In this document: positions 12,506 through 25,798 of the stretch, piece after piece | Layout: every line of letters begins with the position of its first letter | Numbering within the stretch: the first letter of the stretch is position 1 | Origin: Sympetrum striolatum | Lineage: Eukaryota > Arthropoda > Insecta > Odonata > Libellulidae | Assembly (NCBI GenBank): GCA_947579665.1 | Contig: OX388351.1 | Coordinates: 58,350,939 to 58,414,938 of the forward strand | Direction of reading: 5' to 3' | Length of the DNA: 64,000 nt | The notes under the pieces: model-generated | The model's input: only the letters and a program-made list of their open reading frames with translations | Databases searched by the model: none | Told to the model about the DNA's origin: nothing | Position numbers and translations under genes: made by a program

Positions 12506-14954
12506 TAGTATTTAATTGATTCTGCTGATAGTTTTACTAATATGGTAGTGATATAGCTACTTATACATTGGTGTGGGTGGGTAATGGAAGACAGTTTAAG
12601 GAGACGTCGAACTCCTTCTGTTTGTCGTTCGTTATATTCAGTAGAGTGGAGGTACGACGTCTTGCCAACGATCTTCTCTCTCGGATCACGAAACCGAAAG
12701 GGACGAAAGTCTATTAAAGAGGATAAACAAAGGGGGGAAAAGTAAAAATGTGGAAGCAGAAGAAGATAGAGGGAAAAATTGAGAAAGAAGTGGTGAAAGA
12801 TATGGGAAACGGAAATGAGGCGAAGGAGCGAAAAATGAGGTGAAAAAGAGCGGAAAATGGGATAATGATGTTGAGAGAGGAATAACGTATGAATGGAGGA
12901 TAAAGATGAATTCGTGAGACCGAAGATGTGCTGGGTTAGAGCGCTATGAATTAATTTCCATATGCCATACCTTCTTCTTATTATTATTTATTTACTTGAA
13001 TCCATTACTGCACTGAATCTCAATACTGTTGCTTATTACTGTATATTTACTATATCATTTAACAGTTGTATACTTTTACTACTGTTAACTTTCAGTATCC
13101 ATAGAAGTATAGAGAAGAAAGTTAATGTATATAGACATGTTCAGTTGTTCCGTGAATAAGAAATAAAAGTTAATTTAGAATATCTTTATTCAATATATAA
13201 ATAAATTCTTTGTTTCCCTGGACTACTTTCATATATACTTATCTACGATCAATTATGAAGTAAATCAAGACTAATCCTCGTATGTATAATTATCACCAAA
13301 AAGCATAGTAATTGTATGGTGATAACCTTGTTTCTACGCAAAAAATTTGAAATTGTAAATTAAATTTGTAAAATCGGCAATATTTTTGCAATAAAATTTT
13401 ATTATTTGTTGAATAAACTTCCATGACTTATTGCCTTCAGAAGATTTTTGGAGGGATTTTTCTCTCGAATAGGGTGAAGGTTAGTAAGAGATTTATTTTT
13501 CTATTTGCTCCTCGGATGACTGCCACTTGGCACGTTGCCAAGTTATAGTCATAGCAAATAAATAGATAGATAGGTAAGCCATGGTCTTAGCGGAAAGGGA
13601 ACTTTATGGCTGAGTGGAAAGGATATGAATTAGGTCTAACTCCGTTGAATTGTTGATTCAATAGCGGGAAGGCTTTTCTATTTTTACTCTTATACTTAAA
13701 CAGAAACGCTTATTTTAATGTTCTGTTTCTCTGATATATGGTATGAATTTCTGAATAAATAAAGATTGAATTTTATTCAGTTGTGTTAACACGGGCTTCT
13801 GTAATAACCACTACAATAGGATATTTGACGTGAATCCGCAATACTACGCAAAAACTTATCTACTTCATTAAATACCGATGTATCAAGAGCAAATAGAACG
13901 AATTTAATACAAAAAAACTAATTTCACCATTGTCACCGACATTCGTTACCATTTCTGAATAGCAAAAAACAAAATATCCAAAATTGATAAATAAATAAAC
14001 GACTCAGAATTTTAATCCCAAATTAAGCATAAATTCATCTTCTAGAACAGCAAACTACGCACAATTTTCCACCAGAATTCTTCCCCTTCCTTATTCCCCA
14101 AGAAAGTTTAGCATGCTTTATGATTAAAACTCCCTCGTAAACATCAGTAATTATAGAAAGTAGAAACGGGAACAAAAGAGGCTTTATCCTTTGCTAGACA
14201 ATGTGGAAAGGGTTTAGGAAAAAAGAGAAAACAGGGAGGGGGATTAGGGAAAAGGAAAGAAACAGGGGAAATAGTCAACGGAGGTGGCGGTGGGTAGAAG
14301 GAAAAACAACTCATTACGCTGGGATCGTGTTTATTGGCCATAAAAGTCTCCGTGGAGCAGCAGGGGCGCCGCGTACCGGCGAAAATATGAACGACCTCTG
14401 AGGAAACAAGGGGGCGGGGCAGTGGTGAGGAGGCTTAGGTAACAAGCAAAGAAGAGGCGGGAGTACAGATATGGGTGGGGGAGAGATAATGGCTGAGAAA
14501 GAGAAGCTGTGGGGAAAGCAAAATTAACGGTGCAGGGGAGATGAGAGAGTAAAAGTACGGGGAACAGAAGAGAATGGGACGTGTTAATAAATAGTCAGAT
14601 AGCCACCCTTCGATGTGTGCTGCGCAACGTTCAATCTAGCTTAAGTACGCTTTGATGTCCACAGCAGCGCTTCAGTTGGGGTATACGAAGTCCTAAGAAG
14701 TCATACTCTTTCCTGACTGCGGATGGCGAAGTCTGAAATCAAACAACCAACTCATCGCCGTCTTAATGTTCCTAAAGTAAGTGACTGTCGAAGCAGGCTT
14801 ACGAAACGTCTTGAAGCAAATTCCGTGAAAAATAAAAATTATATATCATTAAAAAGATACCTGAGCAAATGTTTTCATTACAAGATATATCAGATATAAT
14901 ATATTTTGCTGCCATTTACTGATGAATTGAATATTTTCCGCTACATTAATACCA
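12506..14954. other. Gene-free stretch with purine-rich tracts
   Basis: Contains two long purine-rich tracts on the plus strand (about 12715-12900 and 14195-14580), a short (GATA)-like run near 13562-13572, and AT-rich spacer. A tRNA A-box-like phrase (tggctgagtgga, about 13607) has no convincing B-box partner. Open frames at 14144-14341 (-) and 14201-14401 (+) are low-complexity readings of the purine tract and are not called as genes. Confidence 0.55.
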
Positions 14955-14958
14955 TGAA

Positions 14959-15137
14959 AAGAAAGGAAAGTTGGGACACGGCTGTTAAGGTATTAGAGGT
15001 TTAAAATATCTAATGGACGTTTTTGTCAGCGTTCCTCTTCTCATTCCCTGGTATTCCGAGAAAACATGACAGGACACCGCACTTTTAGAGAGCACTCAAA
15101 AAGTGCGTTGTCCTGTCTTGTTTTCTCGAAATACCGG
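14959..15137 (+). mobile_element. Family M foldback MITE, copy M1
   Basis: Begins with the family start GAAAGGAAAGTTGGGACACGG and the block agaggtttaaaat. It continues to an inverted pair: about 15049-15086 (ggtattccgagaaaac...ccgcactttt) against 15097-15135 (aaaaagtgcg...ttttctcgaaatacc), with an 11-bp loop. The right outer arm is missing; at about 15137 the element breaks off into AT-rich sequence. Related copies are at 15459-15581, 24948-25180, 45469-45728 and 46424-46624. Non-coding, probably mobilised in trans by a DNA transposase not present here. Confidence 0.8.
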
Positions 15138-15166
15138 TAAATTAATCTAATTAATACCATCACAAA

Positions 15167-15260
15167 ATGAAAGTAAACCGCAGACTTTGTATTTTCCACA
15201 AAATTTATTAATACACGACCGGTTTCGGCCATACAGCCATCATCTGCGATTTACTTTCAT
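15167..15260 (-). ncRNA. Hammerhead-like cassette with terminal inverted repeats
   Basis: An 18-bp inverted repeat (15167-15184 and 15243-15260, one mismatch, atgaaagtaaa[c/t]cgcaga) encloses a core that reads on the minus strand as CAGATGA, a GGC/GCC stem, then GAAACCGGTC|GTG. The order GATGA - stem II - GAAA - short stem III - GUC is that of the minimal type-I hammerhead ribozymes reported in Penelope-like elements. The canonical U after the first C of CUGAUGA is A here, which would be expected to weaken or abolish cleavage. The flank TATTAATAAATTTTGTGG is also found, in variant form, in the cores at 55.4 and 59.1 kb. It is probably a remnant of a Penelope-like terminal repeat. Confidence 0.55.
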
Positions 15261-15458
15261 AAATGGCGTTCCACCAAGTAAAGTCAGTTCATATCGATTT
15301 TACCATCACGAAGGTTTTCATTCCAAGCTACATTGGGTGCAATCTATTCTATTTTCGATTATATCCAATCTATTTTGCTACACATAAATGGAGAATTTTT
15401 ATTTGTATCTTGTGATAACACATAGGAAATGTATTTTTAATTTTCTTTTGTCACATTG

Positions 15459-15581
15459 TAAAGAAAGAATTTGGAACACGGCTGTGAAAGACTAAGAGGT
15501 TAAAAATTTCTAATAGCTGCCTTTGTCGGCGACCCTCTTCTCATCCGCCGGTGTTCGGAGAAAATAAGAGAGAACAACGCA
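15459..15581 (+). mobile_element. Family M foldback MITE, half copy M2
   Basis: Starts aaagaaagaatttggaacac and runs through agaggttaaaaatttc, gccTTTGTCGGCG and the block catccgccggtgttcggaga to aacgcag, where similarity to the left half of M1 and the 45.5-kb copy stops. The right arm is absent. It lies 320 bp right of M1 in the same orientation. Confidence 0.7.
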
Positions 15582-17384
15582 GTATCTTTCATACCTTCGA
15601 CGACACAAGACATGAGCTGACTAATGACACTTATTAAGTTCTCTGCTTACGGAATGCTAAGAAGTACTGAGTGTTACTCTTCACACTTGGTTCATTGGAC
15701 TCAGAATTGGATCTTCCTTCAATTACGAGGATATCTTCCACTTACAACATCCTTGCTTAGTAAGGAAAGCAAGTATATAATATCCTACTCCACATTATGA
15801 CCGGTAACCCTTGTTTCTCTCTTCTAACTCATGGTGGTTAATATTAGAGTACTGAGGTTCAAAATGACTTCCGGGCTTAAAACTTTACTGAAGGAAACAA
15901 TTTAGGTGACATTTTCTTAAACATTCATCCGAATATCACCGTAAAATGTTCACGCACAGTTAAGGAATTTCTTCCAAACAACTAGGGATGGATAAAACAT
16001 TGGTGTATCTACGCCATTTTCGATAACAGAGTTAGTTTTCAAATAAGGGTTATAATGAAGAAAAATGGCCTTCTCTATCCTTAAGCAAAATTAGGTCAAA
16101 GTGGGTAGGAAACAAAAGAACAAGATTGAGCATTATAGGAAACGCCTCCATCAAACGTTCATGTTTTTGTCTAATAGAACCATTTGATTAATCTTACCCG
16201 GAATCGAGAAATGCCAAAATATCTTCCTGTCTCCAGTCATCTGAACAAACAGTAATCTGAAATACAAGTTTTATATGTTTAAAATATAATCCATTACGAA
16301 AGAGGGAATTTTCTGATCAACTAGTTTTCGTGAGGATGTAATGTGATCGTAGGAGGTGAACGTTCTGCAGTCCGTTCTAAAGTGATCATCGAATTTGCTG
16401 AAATCTTACTAAAACAGTAGTAAGATTCCTATTTACTCGGTTAAATATATAGTTAATTACAAAAAATTTACACTTGCCAAATGCAATAGAAGGATCGACA
16501 CGCAACTGTTCACTCTCATGCCCGATTGAGCCGTAGAATGTTGTGTGGACGCGCCAACGTATTTGCATTAGATGCTATAATAAATTTGAGGAATTCAAGT
16601 GAGTTATTCATGATCTCACATACAAGGAAAATTTAAGCCAGTAAATCAATTACTGTAATATACAGGCACCATATTTTGAAATAGAGAAGCTAGAAATATA
16701 AATCCCACTTTCAGTATATTGTCTTCATAAATATTTGATACTCGCTGGATTTTGGTACCTATTATTATTATTTATATAATTCAATGAGCCCACGAGCACC
16801 TGCACTTGGATTTTGTAGTCATGAAATAGTAGTGTTATATAACTGAGGGCAGAAATGGAAAACACCTGACTTGCAATTAGAAATATTATATGATAACAAA
16901 TATTATTACTGAAATATTTGAGTTGAGATGAAAATCCTTGTCTGGATGTTTACAGAGAAAAAACTATGCAAGTAAACGTAAAGTTAGGCAGAGTAAAGAA
17001 AAAACCCACCAAAAAATAAATACGCCCATGAAATGCATACAAGCATAAAAGTTGCTTATATAATCGAATGCGTAGGAGAACAAATTAATTAATCAAATTT
17101 CAAGCGAAATTAATAATTGAGTCGAACAGAAGAAATATATATTGACTGAAATCTCCTCAATTAGTTAATTGATTGATTCGTATTCGAATTAAGGGTAAGT
17201 AAATACGGAGAAATGTGGAGAGCACCTAGGGATTGGCCAAAGGTTAAAAATTAACATACAAGAATGATATTTGTCTTTGATTAAGATTTGAAAAATACCG
17301 GTCCATTATATTTCTGATCTCATTTCTCTTCGGGAGAATTTTGCTCTCTCAGCTTAATTCAAGCTTACGTTGAAATAGTAATGG
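15582..17384. other. Gene-free AT-rich stretch
   Basis: No recognisable gene, RNA or repeat family. Open frames here are short and in AT-rich sequence (for example 16386-16568 on the minus strand) and have no family support. Confidence 0.6.
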
Positions 17385-19985
17385 TTCGTGAGGACATGTT
17401 TAAGAGGCGATAACTCCACAAGAATTAACTGAGTTGGACTCCCACTCACATAGGAGGAAATGATTCCTTTTTTCGTTGACCTGCTGACTTTTAGTGAAGA
17501 AATAGTTCATTCAAAATCTCGCTTGATAGTGGCCATTAGCAAGGCATGGATTTATGGAGTCAATTTTTCTCTGGAAATGCTTTATTCGCAGCAACTTTGG
17601 ATCGCATTCTTAAGGAAGATTAGCTACTTCGCAGATTAAAAATGCACTCAAGGAATATACGAAACCCTATTCAGATTTCTACTGAAGCTGATTCTCATCT
17701 GTGAAGGATTTTATCTTTCTTTTGGTACTTACCAGTCCATTTTTGCATAATAGAGCAAAGATCAATCATATGTTATGGTTGTTGTAAATCATACATGTGT
17801 TATGGAATCAATTAGGTTGCCAATTACATATTTTATCCAAGCAATTATTCGTTAGAGATCATTTATTGAATTTGAGAATTCACAACCAATGAAGATGTAG
17901 GAGAAGGATAACTAAGTTGGACAATTTTTTATTTGCTTGTATATTCCTATTACTAATAATTCGACCTTAAATTTTAATGCTGTATAATATACTTCCTAGT
18001 CAATCCTTTCATCTGTTGGTTTTGTATTTGCAACACATTACTCTTAAGATAAAGTAAGTGGAAGTAACCGAACTAACGCTAATGGTCCAAAATGGGAAAC
18101 CGGTTGCCTAATTTGGACTCACAGTTTCCTAAGTTGGACCAAGTTGCCTGCCCCTGATTATGATGGAAGCCTTTGCAGTGAGGTGAGTTACATTGTGTGA
18201 GTCCAAACTTTCAAAACACAAAGTAACTCACCACACTGCATACTCTTCCCTAGCTAGTAAGGAGATGTGTTAATCCCCGCTGTGTGCCACTAACCCATCA
18301 CCCTCACAAAATTTCCCAGAATGCACCTAACTCCTCTTTAGCTATACCACCACCATTCCTTAATCCTTCCCAATCACCTTTTCCACATCCAGCCTCCCCT
18401 TTATGCTGCCACAGCCATATCTTCAAATGCTTTTCGTCCCATTTCCAGTACGTACCCCTTTTTTCCATCATGTAACCCCATACAAATATTTACCCAAATA
18501 TATTAGATATTTATTGTGGAAGTATAATCATTATTAGTAAAAGGTAACTAATTTCCTAAATACATCATTCAATAGTCTCTTAAAATGTACCTGGCCAAAT
18601 ACGCGGTGGTCCAACTTAGGCAGCATTTTCCCGTCAAAATAATCCTGGCGCCAGACGAACTAACGAAGTTTCACACATCTATGCAGTGTGTTGTTATTAG
18701 CAAACATAATTCGGGTTAAAAGTGTTCCACAGACAGAGTGATTATTTACTTTAACTAGCTACTGCAGCGTACGTACTGAGAGTAAATAATTATAGCATAA
18801 AACAATAAAATAACACTAACGATCATCCACACCAGAAAAATGACTCCAACTCTCTGACCATCTAGTCACATGATAGACTAGATGGTGTCGCCACCTAGCA
18901 CTGCCAACCCAAATGCTTGATATGCTCATGGGGGAGGAAATACAAGTCTGGGCCAATTAAGGCAATGGTCCAATATCGGCAACATTCCCCTACATCTAGT
19001 TATCTTTCGAACTTAATGCTATGAAATGGGACTGATTTACCTATATTTCAACTACATATAAGAAATTCACTATACAGGAATGCAAATCGAAGGCATTATC
19101 ATATAGGGAACAACTCAATTGAGGTGAACCGATTTGGCAAGTATTTGCTCAAATAATTTATTTGAAAGATAACCGAGGATAATTTAAACGTAGGAGCGGC
19201 GAAAATCTTTTTGATATAAATATAAAATGTAATGTTGAGTCAAATAATACTAAAACATATTCTACGGAAGAATGCTCATGCTTATGATATTTACATTCAA
19301 ATAACAAAAATCAATTTATTAGTCATATTGTAATGAATATCATAAAAGACTTGGTTTGATGATCCTCAAAATTGGGTTTATGTCAAAAGAGAAAACGCCC
19401 ACAACTACATATGAAGTACATGTGCATACAGGACACAGTTACGAATATTTTAATATATTTCATTGCCTTGAAGACTAAAATGAAGCATGATACTTATTTG
19501 CATAGAATGAATGAGAGATGTATGAATTTCGTAATAAAAGCTGGATGGAAGGAACAGCATCCTCATCCTTGAGTTTCTACAATAGTTTACTATTCTTGGA
19601 AACGTATTTCACGTGTTCCTGCTTTCATTCCAGCTGTTTGTTAACATTCTTCTGTAATGAGAACCATTCGTCTTTGTAACAGAAATTAAATTCTGTTTGA
19701 GACGCCTAACCCTTCAGGTGAGAAAATTTTACTAAAATGTGATGTACTGAATGACCCTTAGTGTAGGTCCAAACTCGGTTCAAGCACCTCGTGTACTAAA
19801 TTTTAATTAATAATTCAATTTTTATTTTGGTGAGTCTTGGAAACAACTTTATTTCGAAATTTGTAATGCTGCACGATTTAGTTTACCTGTTTTCTGCACC
19901 TTTATGCAGATTTTCTCTACTGCCTTGCTGTTACATGTAATATTTGTTATTTGATGGTGATGTATCTCAGATTTATCCTTCATAA
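17385..19985 (-). repeat. Dispersed repeat, copy B of the 3.0-5.5 kb segment
   Basis: Same orientation and order as copy A: first block 17385-17500, a non-homologous insert 17510-17830, then near-continuous similarity. The central part looks markedly more similar to A than the last ~280 bp (from about 19700). Small indels distinguish the copies, such as the longer AT run in A near 4725 and an extra catcctcatcc in B near 19559. Two plus-strand open frames of 63 and 66-67 codons recur in both copies simply because the DNA is copied; they contain no domain I recognise. Confidence 0.85.
18304..18468 (-). pseudogene. Possible pogo/Tigger-like transposase N-terminus, copy B
   Basis: Equivalent of 3824-3988. 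The first codons read GTYWKWDEK, and the continuation in the next frame reads AFEDMAVAA before a stop that copy A lacks. The frame break is in the same place as in copy A, while the stop is private to this copy. The W-D-E-K variant is closer to the usual pogo-like N-terminus than the V-E-K of copy A, which mildly supports the assignment. Still only a short match. Confidence 0.35.
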
Positions 19986-21690
19986 GCCCCTAAGATTCGC
20001 TTATTACCCATTCCAATATAAATTTGCGAATTTTCAATTTCAAATTCACTTGAATATAGTCGTTCTTAGCAATTGTAATTCATATTCATGTCTAGCCTTC
20101 AAATTTCAAGAAATGTAAAATTACTTTTTCACATAGAAATGAAAATTTTAAAATTGCAAGCACTTCGTAAAAACTGTGCAGAGGAAAGAGCTTGCGGGGT
20201 CCCGGACTTTTAAAAATACTACAAAAAACACAAAAAGAGCTTCCTCGTTGAATAACAGGTTTATTAATCTAATGATAATTAAAATAACCTTAATGAAAGC
20301 CTCTCAATCTTTTGTTGACCGAATCCTCCTAGAATTGATCGCAGTATCGTAAGGTTTTGACAATTCGATCTTAAGGAGAATGTACATAATTGTAACATTT
20401 TTACCCCCATTTCTAATAAGATATACACAGCACCAAAATTGAGGTTGGAAATTAGTGGAAAAAAAACAAATATTTCCTAGAGGTACTAGCCTATTGACTT
20501 AATATGCGAAGGTGTTTCTTCGTGGATGGCGATTACAATGGAAAAGAATTACTTCGAAAACTTCCATAGCATATATTTTAATATTGCTAGCGGACTATTA
20601 TCAGGATATTCAGGGAAATTTAATTTGTGATATTGATGTTGTGAATAAAATTTCACTTTCAATCAATAAATTTTGTTGGACTAATCGAAGTATTTTTTTC
20701 CGATATAACTTATCATTAATGAAGTAAAAATCTTTAATAAGATAAATAGATTCTCATTATGCTGTTAGAAGTCTAGAATTACCACGTGAATAAGAAAGGT
20801 AAACTCAATAAACGATTCAGAAAAGAATACATATGTTCCTCCGATTTTTCTTTCAACATGAAATATATCTAAACTTGGAAACGGCTGTGCTAATACTTTA
20901 GTTAAAAAAGCTCCAAATAGCCGTTGTTTGCGAACAGCCCGTCGTGCGGAAGTACCCTAACCATGGTGGTTAAGGTTAACCGTAACTGAGGTATTGTAAG
21001 CGTTATTATTCTCGATACGTGGTTCGGTGACTATGTCACCATCTTTGGGAGAACTGTGGGAAAAATTATCTGAATTACATTGAATATGATTCAGGAAATG
21101 GGTCATTACCAAGATGTTCTCTCTATTTTAGCGCTCTCACGAGATATAATTTTCCGCAAAAAGGAAACAGAGTGAAAAAGAAAGAGAGGGAAGGACAAAG
21201 CCTTCGCCAGATGAGTACCACTGAGTGCATTACCCATAATTCCATTTCTCTCACCTTTTCATCTCCGCGCCTTTCACTCTTGGCCTTTTACCTGTGCTAA
21301 CCTCGTTCTCCCCAACGGTGCATGATTTCCACGTAATGGCCCGCGGTTCGATTATCCCCCGACAGAGGTCGCTTTTCATCGATTCTCTTGCGAGTGTTTT
21401 GGGGGCTAATGTGCTAAGATGGACATTCCCTGCATCGACGGGCACATTAGTAGCAGTAATCCCTTGTTGTGCGTTGCCGTGATTAGGCAAATGACAGGGG
21501 AGGCTGTGTGAGTCGTTAATTAAACGGAGAAGGTGGTCCCGTCCGCCCCGAATCCTAATGCGGAAGTTTGGATCTGAGTGATGCTGAAAAGGTTGACTTT
21601 CAGCATCGTTGGCAAGTGATTTATGCCCTATACGAAAATAAGATAATTTTAAAATATTTAAGCTGTAATTTTCTTTTTACTTTTCCCTCT
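19986..21690. other. Gene-free stretch with traces of old repeats
   Basis: AT-rich to about 21190, then a GC-richer block to about 21610. The segment 20866-20945 (acttggaaacggctgtg...ccaaatagccgt) resembles the terminal block of family M but is too diverged to delimit. The phrase at 20505-20535 (gcgaaggtgtttcttcgtgg) resembles the unpaired heads of the palindromic inserts at 55.3 and 59.0 kb. The opposed open frames at 21251-21490 (-) and 21294-21482 (+) have no family support. Confidence 0.5.
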
Positions 21691-21699
21691 ATGATTTAT

Positions 21700-22030
21700 A
21701 TCTTTTGGACATGAATTTGATTTTCTTTTCGGATGTGGATTTATGAATTTTGTTTTGCACTTTATCTTAACGTTAATTCTTACCCTATTTTATATATTTT
21801 TACACCTTAAGCTTGAATTTTGATTTAGATTTTCCTTTTGAATGTGAATTTATGAATATTGTTTTATATTTTATTGTAACATTATTTTTCCACTACTATG
21901 TGTCTTTTTACTCGCTGAACTTGAATTTAGACTTAAATTTCTTGTAGAATATGTATTTTTGAATTGCATTCTAAGTTTCATGTCAATATTATCTGCTAAT
22001 TTTCAACTTTCTTCTTCAAGGATATTTTTC
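21700..22030 (+). repeat. Degenerate tandem repeat, ~105-bp unit
   Basis: Three diverged units start near 21709 (gacatgaatttgattttctt), 21811 (agcttgaattttgattta) and 21918 (aacttgaatttagactta). Each contains a phrase like gaatgtg[a/g]atttatgaat followed by a T-rich half. Old and imperfect; no coding reading. Confidence 0.6.
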
Positions 22031-24947
22031 CGCAACGAGGACTTTGTTCGTCATTCAACTTGAATCTGAGAAGATTGTTTCACACACCCTAATCTTGCTT
22101 CCATTTTGCGAATTATAATGAAAGGAGATACGAGGTAAGGTTAAAGAGAGGCATTCGGGTCTAACCTAACCACGCGCCACTGGCGGATTGCAGGGTTTAA
22201 ATGTAAATGTTAAAATGTAAACCTAAATGAGTAAAAGGTGAATACCGATCGAGTTTAATTCAATACGCTGCAATCGACGCAGGATGAAATTACGAAGCAA
22301 CAATTTGGAATACGCTTTGCTCTAATTAACAGAATTAAATAAAATTATACCCTTTTTACGCATCAAAACCTTGGCTATTGATCAATGATTTAAAGAAATT
22401 ATGTGAAGATAGGATGTAATTTTCATCATAAAAAGACAAGAAAAACCGATTGCATGTCCAATAGCCTTGATTTGGAGAAAGAATATTTCTTCTTAACTTT
22501 CAATGCGCGTCATTGCACATTACTTCCATTCCGTATTAAATATATAAGACAAATTCTATCAAATCACTACTTATTATTACTAAATTTCTTTTTAGGATAT
22601 AACTAAAAGAATTGAAACCTTTACTTTATTCTGTCTGCAATTTTAAAAATGGGTTTGAATCCTATAATATCGCCCTTCTGAAAATAATCAAAACACAGAA
22701 CATTAATTGGTATTTGGACCATTTCCACAAAATTCAGAATAAATTAGAAAAAGCGCTACAGTCTCCTTTTATGTCAAGCAAAATGGCAGATTAATAAAAC
22801 CACCTTTATATTTTCTCATCCTTATATTTTTTTTCAAGCACCACCATAGTCCTTTCGTTTCTTAGCCTTTGATACTTAGTGACGGTAACGCCCTTTTTTA
22901 TAAGAATATACTTTAATACTAAATAATGAGACATCAGATAGTGTCATCGAGTTCTTGGAATATTTCAAGCATGTTATTTTCTTCGTGGTCCCGTTTCTTG
23001 TATTTTATGTAACTTTTATCTTATATTTACTTTTAGTGACTCTATTTCATTACTTTATTGTAACACATATACTTCCTGTACGTGTTAAAAAAATAAGATT
23101 ATAATGTACCTTGCAGTAACAGGTATATGAAGAATTAGAACAGGAATATGAAATACGTGCACCAGTCAAAGTTTTGTACAGCCTCCATTTTCTTTCCTGT
23201 CTAAATAACCGGGTCTATCCCCTGTCACTATACAACGCGACGTGCCTTCTCATTTGCTTTTAGCCGCGTGCCTTATAACCTATTCAGTTGTCACGGCAAA
23301 AATGTCGCATTAGGCCTCACCCATCGCAAGTCCAAGCACGACCTTAAGGAGCACGAGAAAAAATTCGTGATTTCTGAGACGTAAGAGGGACCTCTCGTTC
23401 CTTAAAGATTTACGCCGTGAGATGCGCAGTTCGTAAAAAAATCCTGACTCTTGATGAGGCGTACGTTAGTTTGAAAGAGGAGAGAGGAATGGATGTGGAG
23501 AAAAAACGAAAATTATCCTACACGTGTAGCTCTACCTGTTAATATATTCCCGACACATAGTTGAGTACGCCCGGGAAGCAAAGAGAATACGGCATAGAGG
23601 CAGGTAATGGGAGGGAGGAAGCGTGCTGGGAAGGGACACAAAAACTGGATAAAAGATGGATGGCTGGTTTAAGGTCTCGGATATTCCTAAGACAGCTTTT
23701 GGTGCCTTTGAAGGCTCCTGGAGTGCCGCGTCACGTCTTCCTCTGCTCCCTCTATCATACCCAATTCTATCTCCAGTGTACTCATCTTCCCTCAGACAGG
23801 GAAGCGTGTTTATTAGACTCCCTTAAGTGGCAAAACTTCTCTCACCTTCCAGAAGCCGCCTTCAACATCCCAACGCGCATCCCTTCCGCCTTCTGTTCTT
23901 CCAACTCTCGCACGTTTTATCCTCCACATTCCGCTGTTTTTCACCTTTGATTTTTGCGTTCTCTTCCACAAAAATTTATACCAGGAATATTGAGAAAAAC
24001 AAATATATTTAAAGAAAAAAACTTTGAAAATATTACATTCTTAATGACGAAAATAGAAAGCAGAACTCAGTAATAATAAGAAAATTTAAAAAACTATGGA
24101 TCTCGGTAATATACTATTTATTATGTTATTTCATAAAATTAATAATGGGTAGCTATTATAAGAATTTATGAATAAGATGTAGATGGGTATATTTATGGGT
24201 ACATTTATGAACACATCAAAATTAGTCAATAATTACTAGAGATGAAACCGATGTTTAATTTTAACAAAATCATGCAAATTTTCTTTAAACATTCCATTAA
24301 TATCAATTACCTTCATCCCATTAAATATTCTAACAATGTGAATGCGATGGACACTTTTCTTAACACCTTTGATGTGTAGTTTTCAGTACCTCTATGAATA
24401 CTTTATCTCTCCACTATTAACTGCCAAAAGATTTAGAAAGGAAGTAAAAATTACTAGGATAGACTTTACTGGAATTGTAAAAAGGTCGCAGCAAGTGAAA
24501 AATAACCCTATTATTAAAACTTTTCATGGGTTCAAATCAGAACAGAACAAATGGAATGTCGTTATTAAGCATGACTTATAATTTACGAACTTTCTGGTTT
24601 TCAAACACAAATAAAGAGTAATTATGATGCAAAAGTCAATAAAAGACAATTAGTTTCTATTATGTCTCATAGAAGAAAAGCAATGGAATCGTTAGTACGA
24701 CTTAGTGACCACAAATAAAGTGCATAGATTTAATTCCATTCTCTTCCATTTTTGGGTATATAAACTGGCTGAGATGTTAATGTTTACGAAATTTATTAGA
24801 AAACTGTACTTTTAAGATAGTTACTTTGAAATGTAAAAACTTTCCTCTCATAGTCAAGTCAATTGGGTAGAATAGTTGAAAGGAATTGAAAGTCTATTTT
24901 GTAGAAAATTCAATAAGCTACAACTCACATTTTACATTAATACGGTG
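22031..24947. other. Gene-free stretch with two compositionally distinct blocks
   Basis: A less AT-biased block at 22080-22340 and another at 23200-23960 stand between AT-rich spacers. The second holds a 129-codon open frame (23561-23950, +) without recognisable domains; it is not called. These blocks could be conserved non-coding sequence. No repeat family copies were recognised. Confidence 0.5.
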
Positions 24948-25180
24948 TGAAGAAAGAAACATTGGAACACGGCTGTTAATGAATTAGAGGTTTAAAATCT
25001 CCAAAAGCAGTCTTAGTCGGCGTTCTGCTATTGCCATTGAAAAGTGCTTTGGGTACAATTATAGTCCGGCATTCCTTTCTGGCTTTATCCCACTACCGGG
25101 AAGTAAGAGGAGGAACGCCGACAAAGACGGCTTTTGGAGATTTTAACCTCTAATTAATATGGTGGAACTTTGGAACTTTC
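24948..25180 (+). mobile_element. Family M foldback MITE, copy M3
   Basis: Left end gaagaaagaaacattggaac. Inverted arms at about 24987-25026 and 25113-25150 (core GTCTTaGTCGGCGTTC against GAACGCCGACAAAGAC). The middle is shorter and different from M1 and contains an unrelated ~85-bp segment. The outermost right terminal part (gtggaactttggaactttc) is diverged. Supports the family's structure of long imperfect inverted repeats around variable centres. Confidence 0.8.
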
Positions 25181-25798
25181 ATTTTAACCCCTTAAAATCC
25201 AAAATGCAGGAAATTAAAATGGATGCTTCGTAAAATTTCCACTTGTTCGAGAAAATTCTCGATCCTTGGATGATACAATTTCCAGGGAGGCATCGAAGGA
25301 CTCACTGATTGAGTCGTCGTGATTCCGAGCACAGCACCCAACAATTGAGCATCAGATCACGCCCCCGTTATTCCTCTATCCGAAAACACTTTGCGCTTAT
25401 CTCACACCTGCATATTTTCCTAACTCCATCTTCCCCTTACATTCCTCTAAGATCGGAAATGTTTTATTCATCCTTACCTTTATACGTCTCCTCAAAGGAT
25501 CCATTAGCTTCTGCGGAAGGATCCCTTTCCCTTTTTCACCACTGTCAGGACACATTTTCCCCGAAAACGAGTTATTTTTTGTTTGGGGGAAAAATAAGAT
25601 TTCCGCTCTTTGCCTTACCCCCGAAAACCATTTCACTCCTTTAATTTCGAGATATGTCTCCGGACGGACGTGCCGCGGAGAGAACCGCAAGTAAACCTTA
25701 TCATCTTCTCCTCGTGTTTTTCTTCTGCGGAGAAATTAATGAGTTAATGATCACGTCCTCCAGCGGCTTTCATTTCCTCGCTCAGATTGCGTGATGAG
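25181..25798. other. GC-richer block without recognised gene
   Basis: Contains overlapping open frames on both strands (111 codons at 25309-25644 +, 97 codons at 25397-25690 -) with no known motifs. Composition differs from the AT-rich surroundings. No transposon ends were seen. It may be conserved non-coding sequence or an unrecognised exon. Confidence 0.4.

Noticed and set aside
23561..23950. 129-codon open frame on the plus strand
   Set aside because: No recognisable motif, low-complexity C-terminal half, no splice or promoter evidence; open frames of this size can arise by chance in 64 kb.
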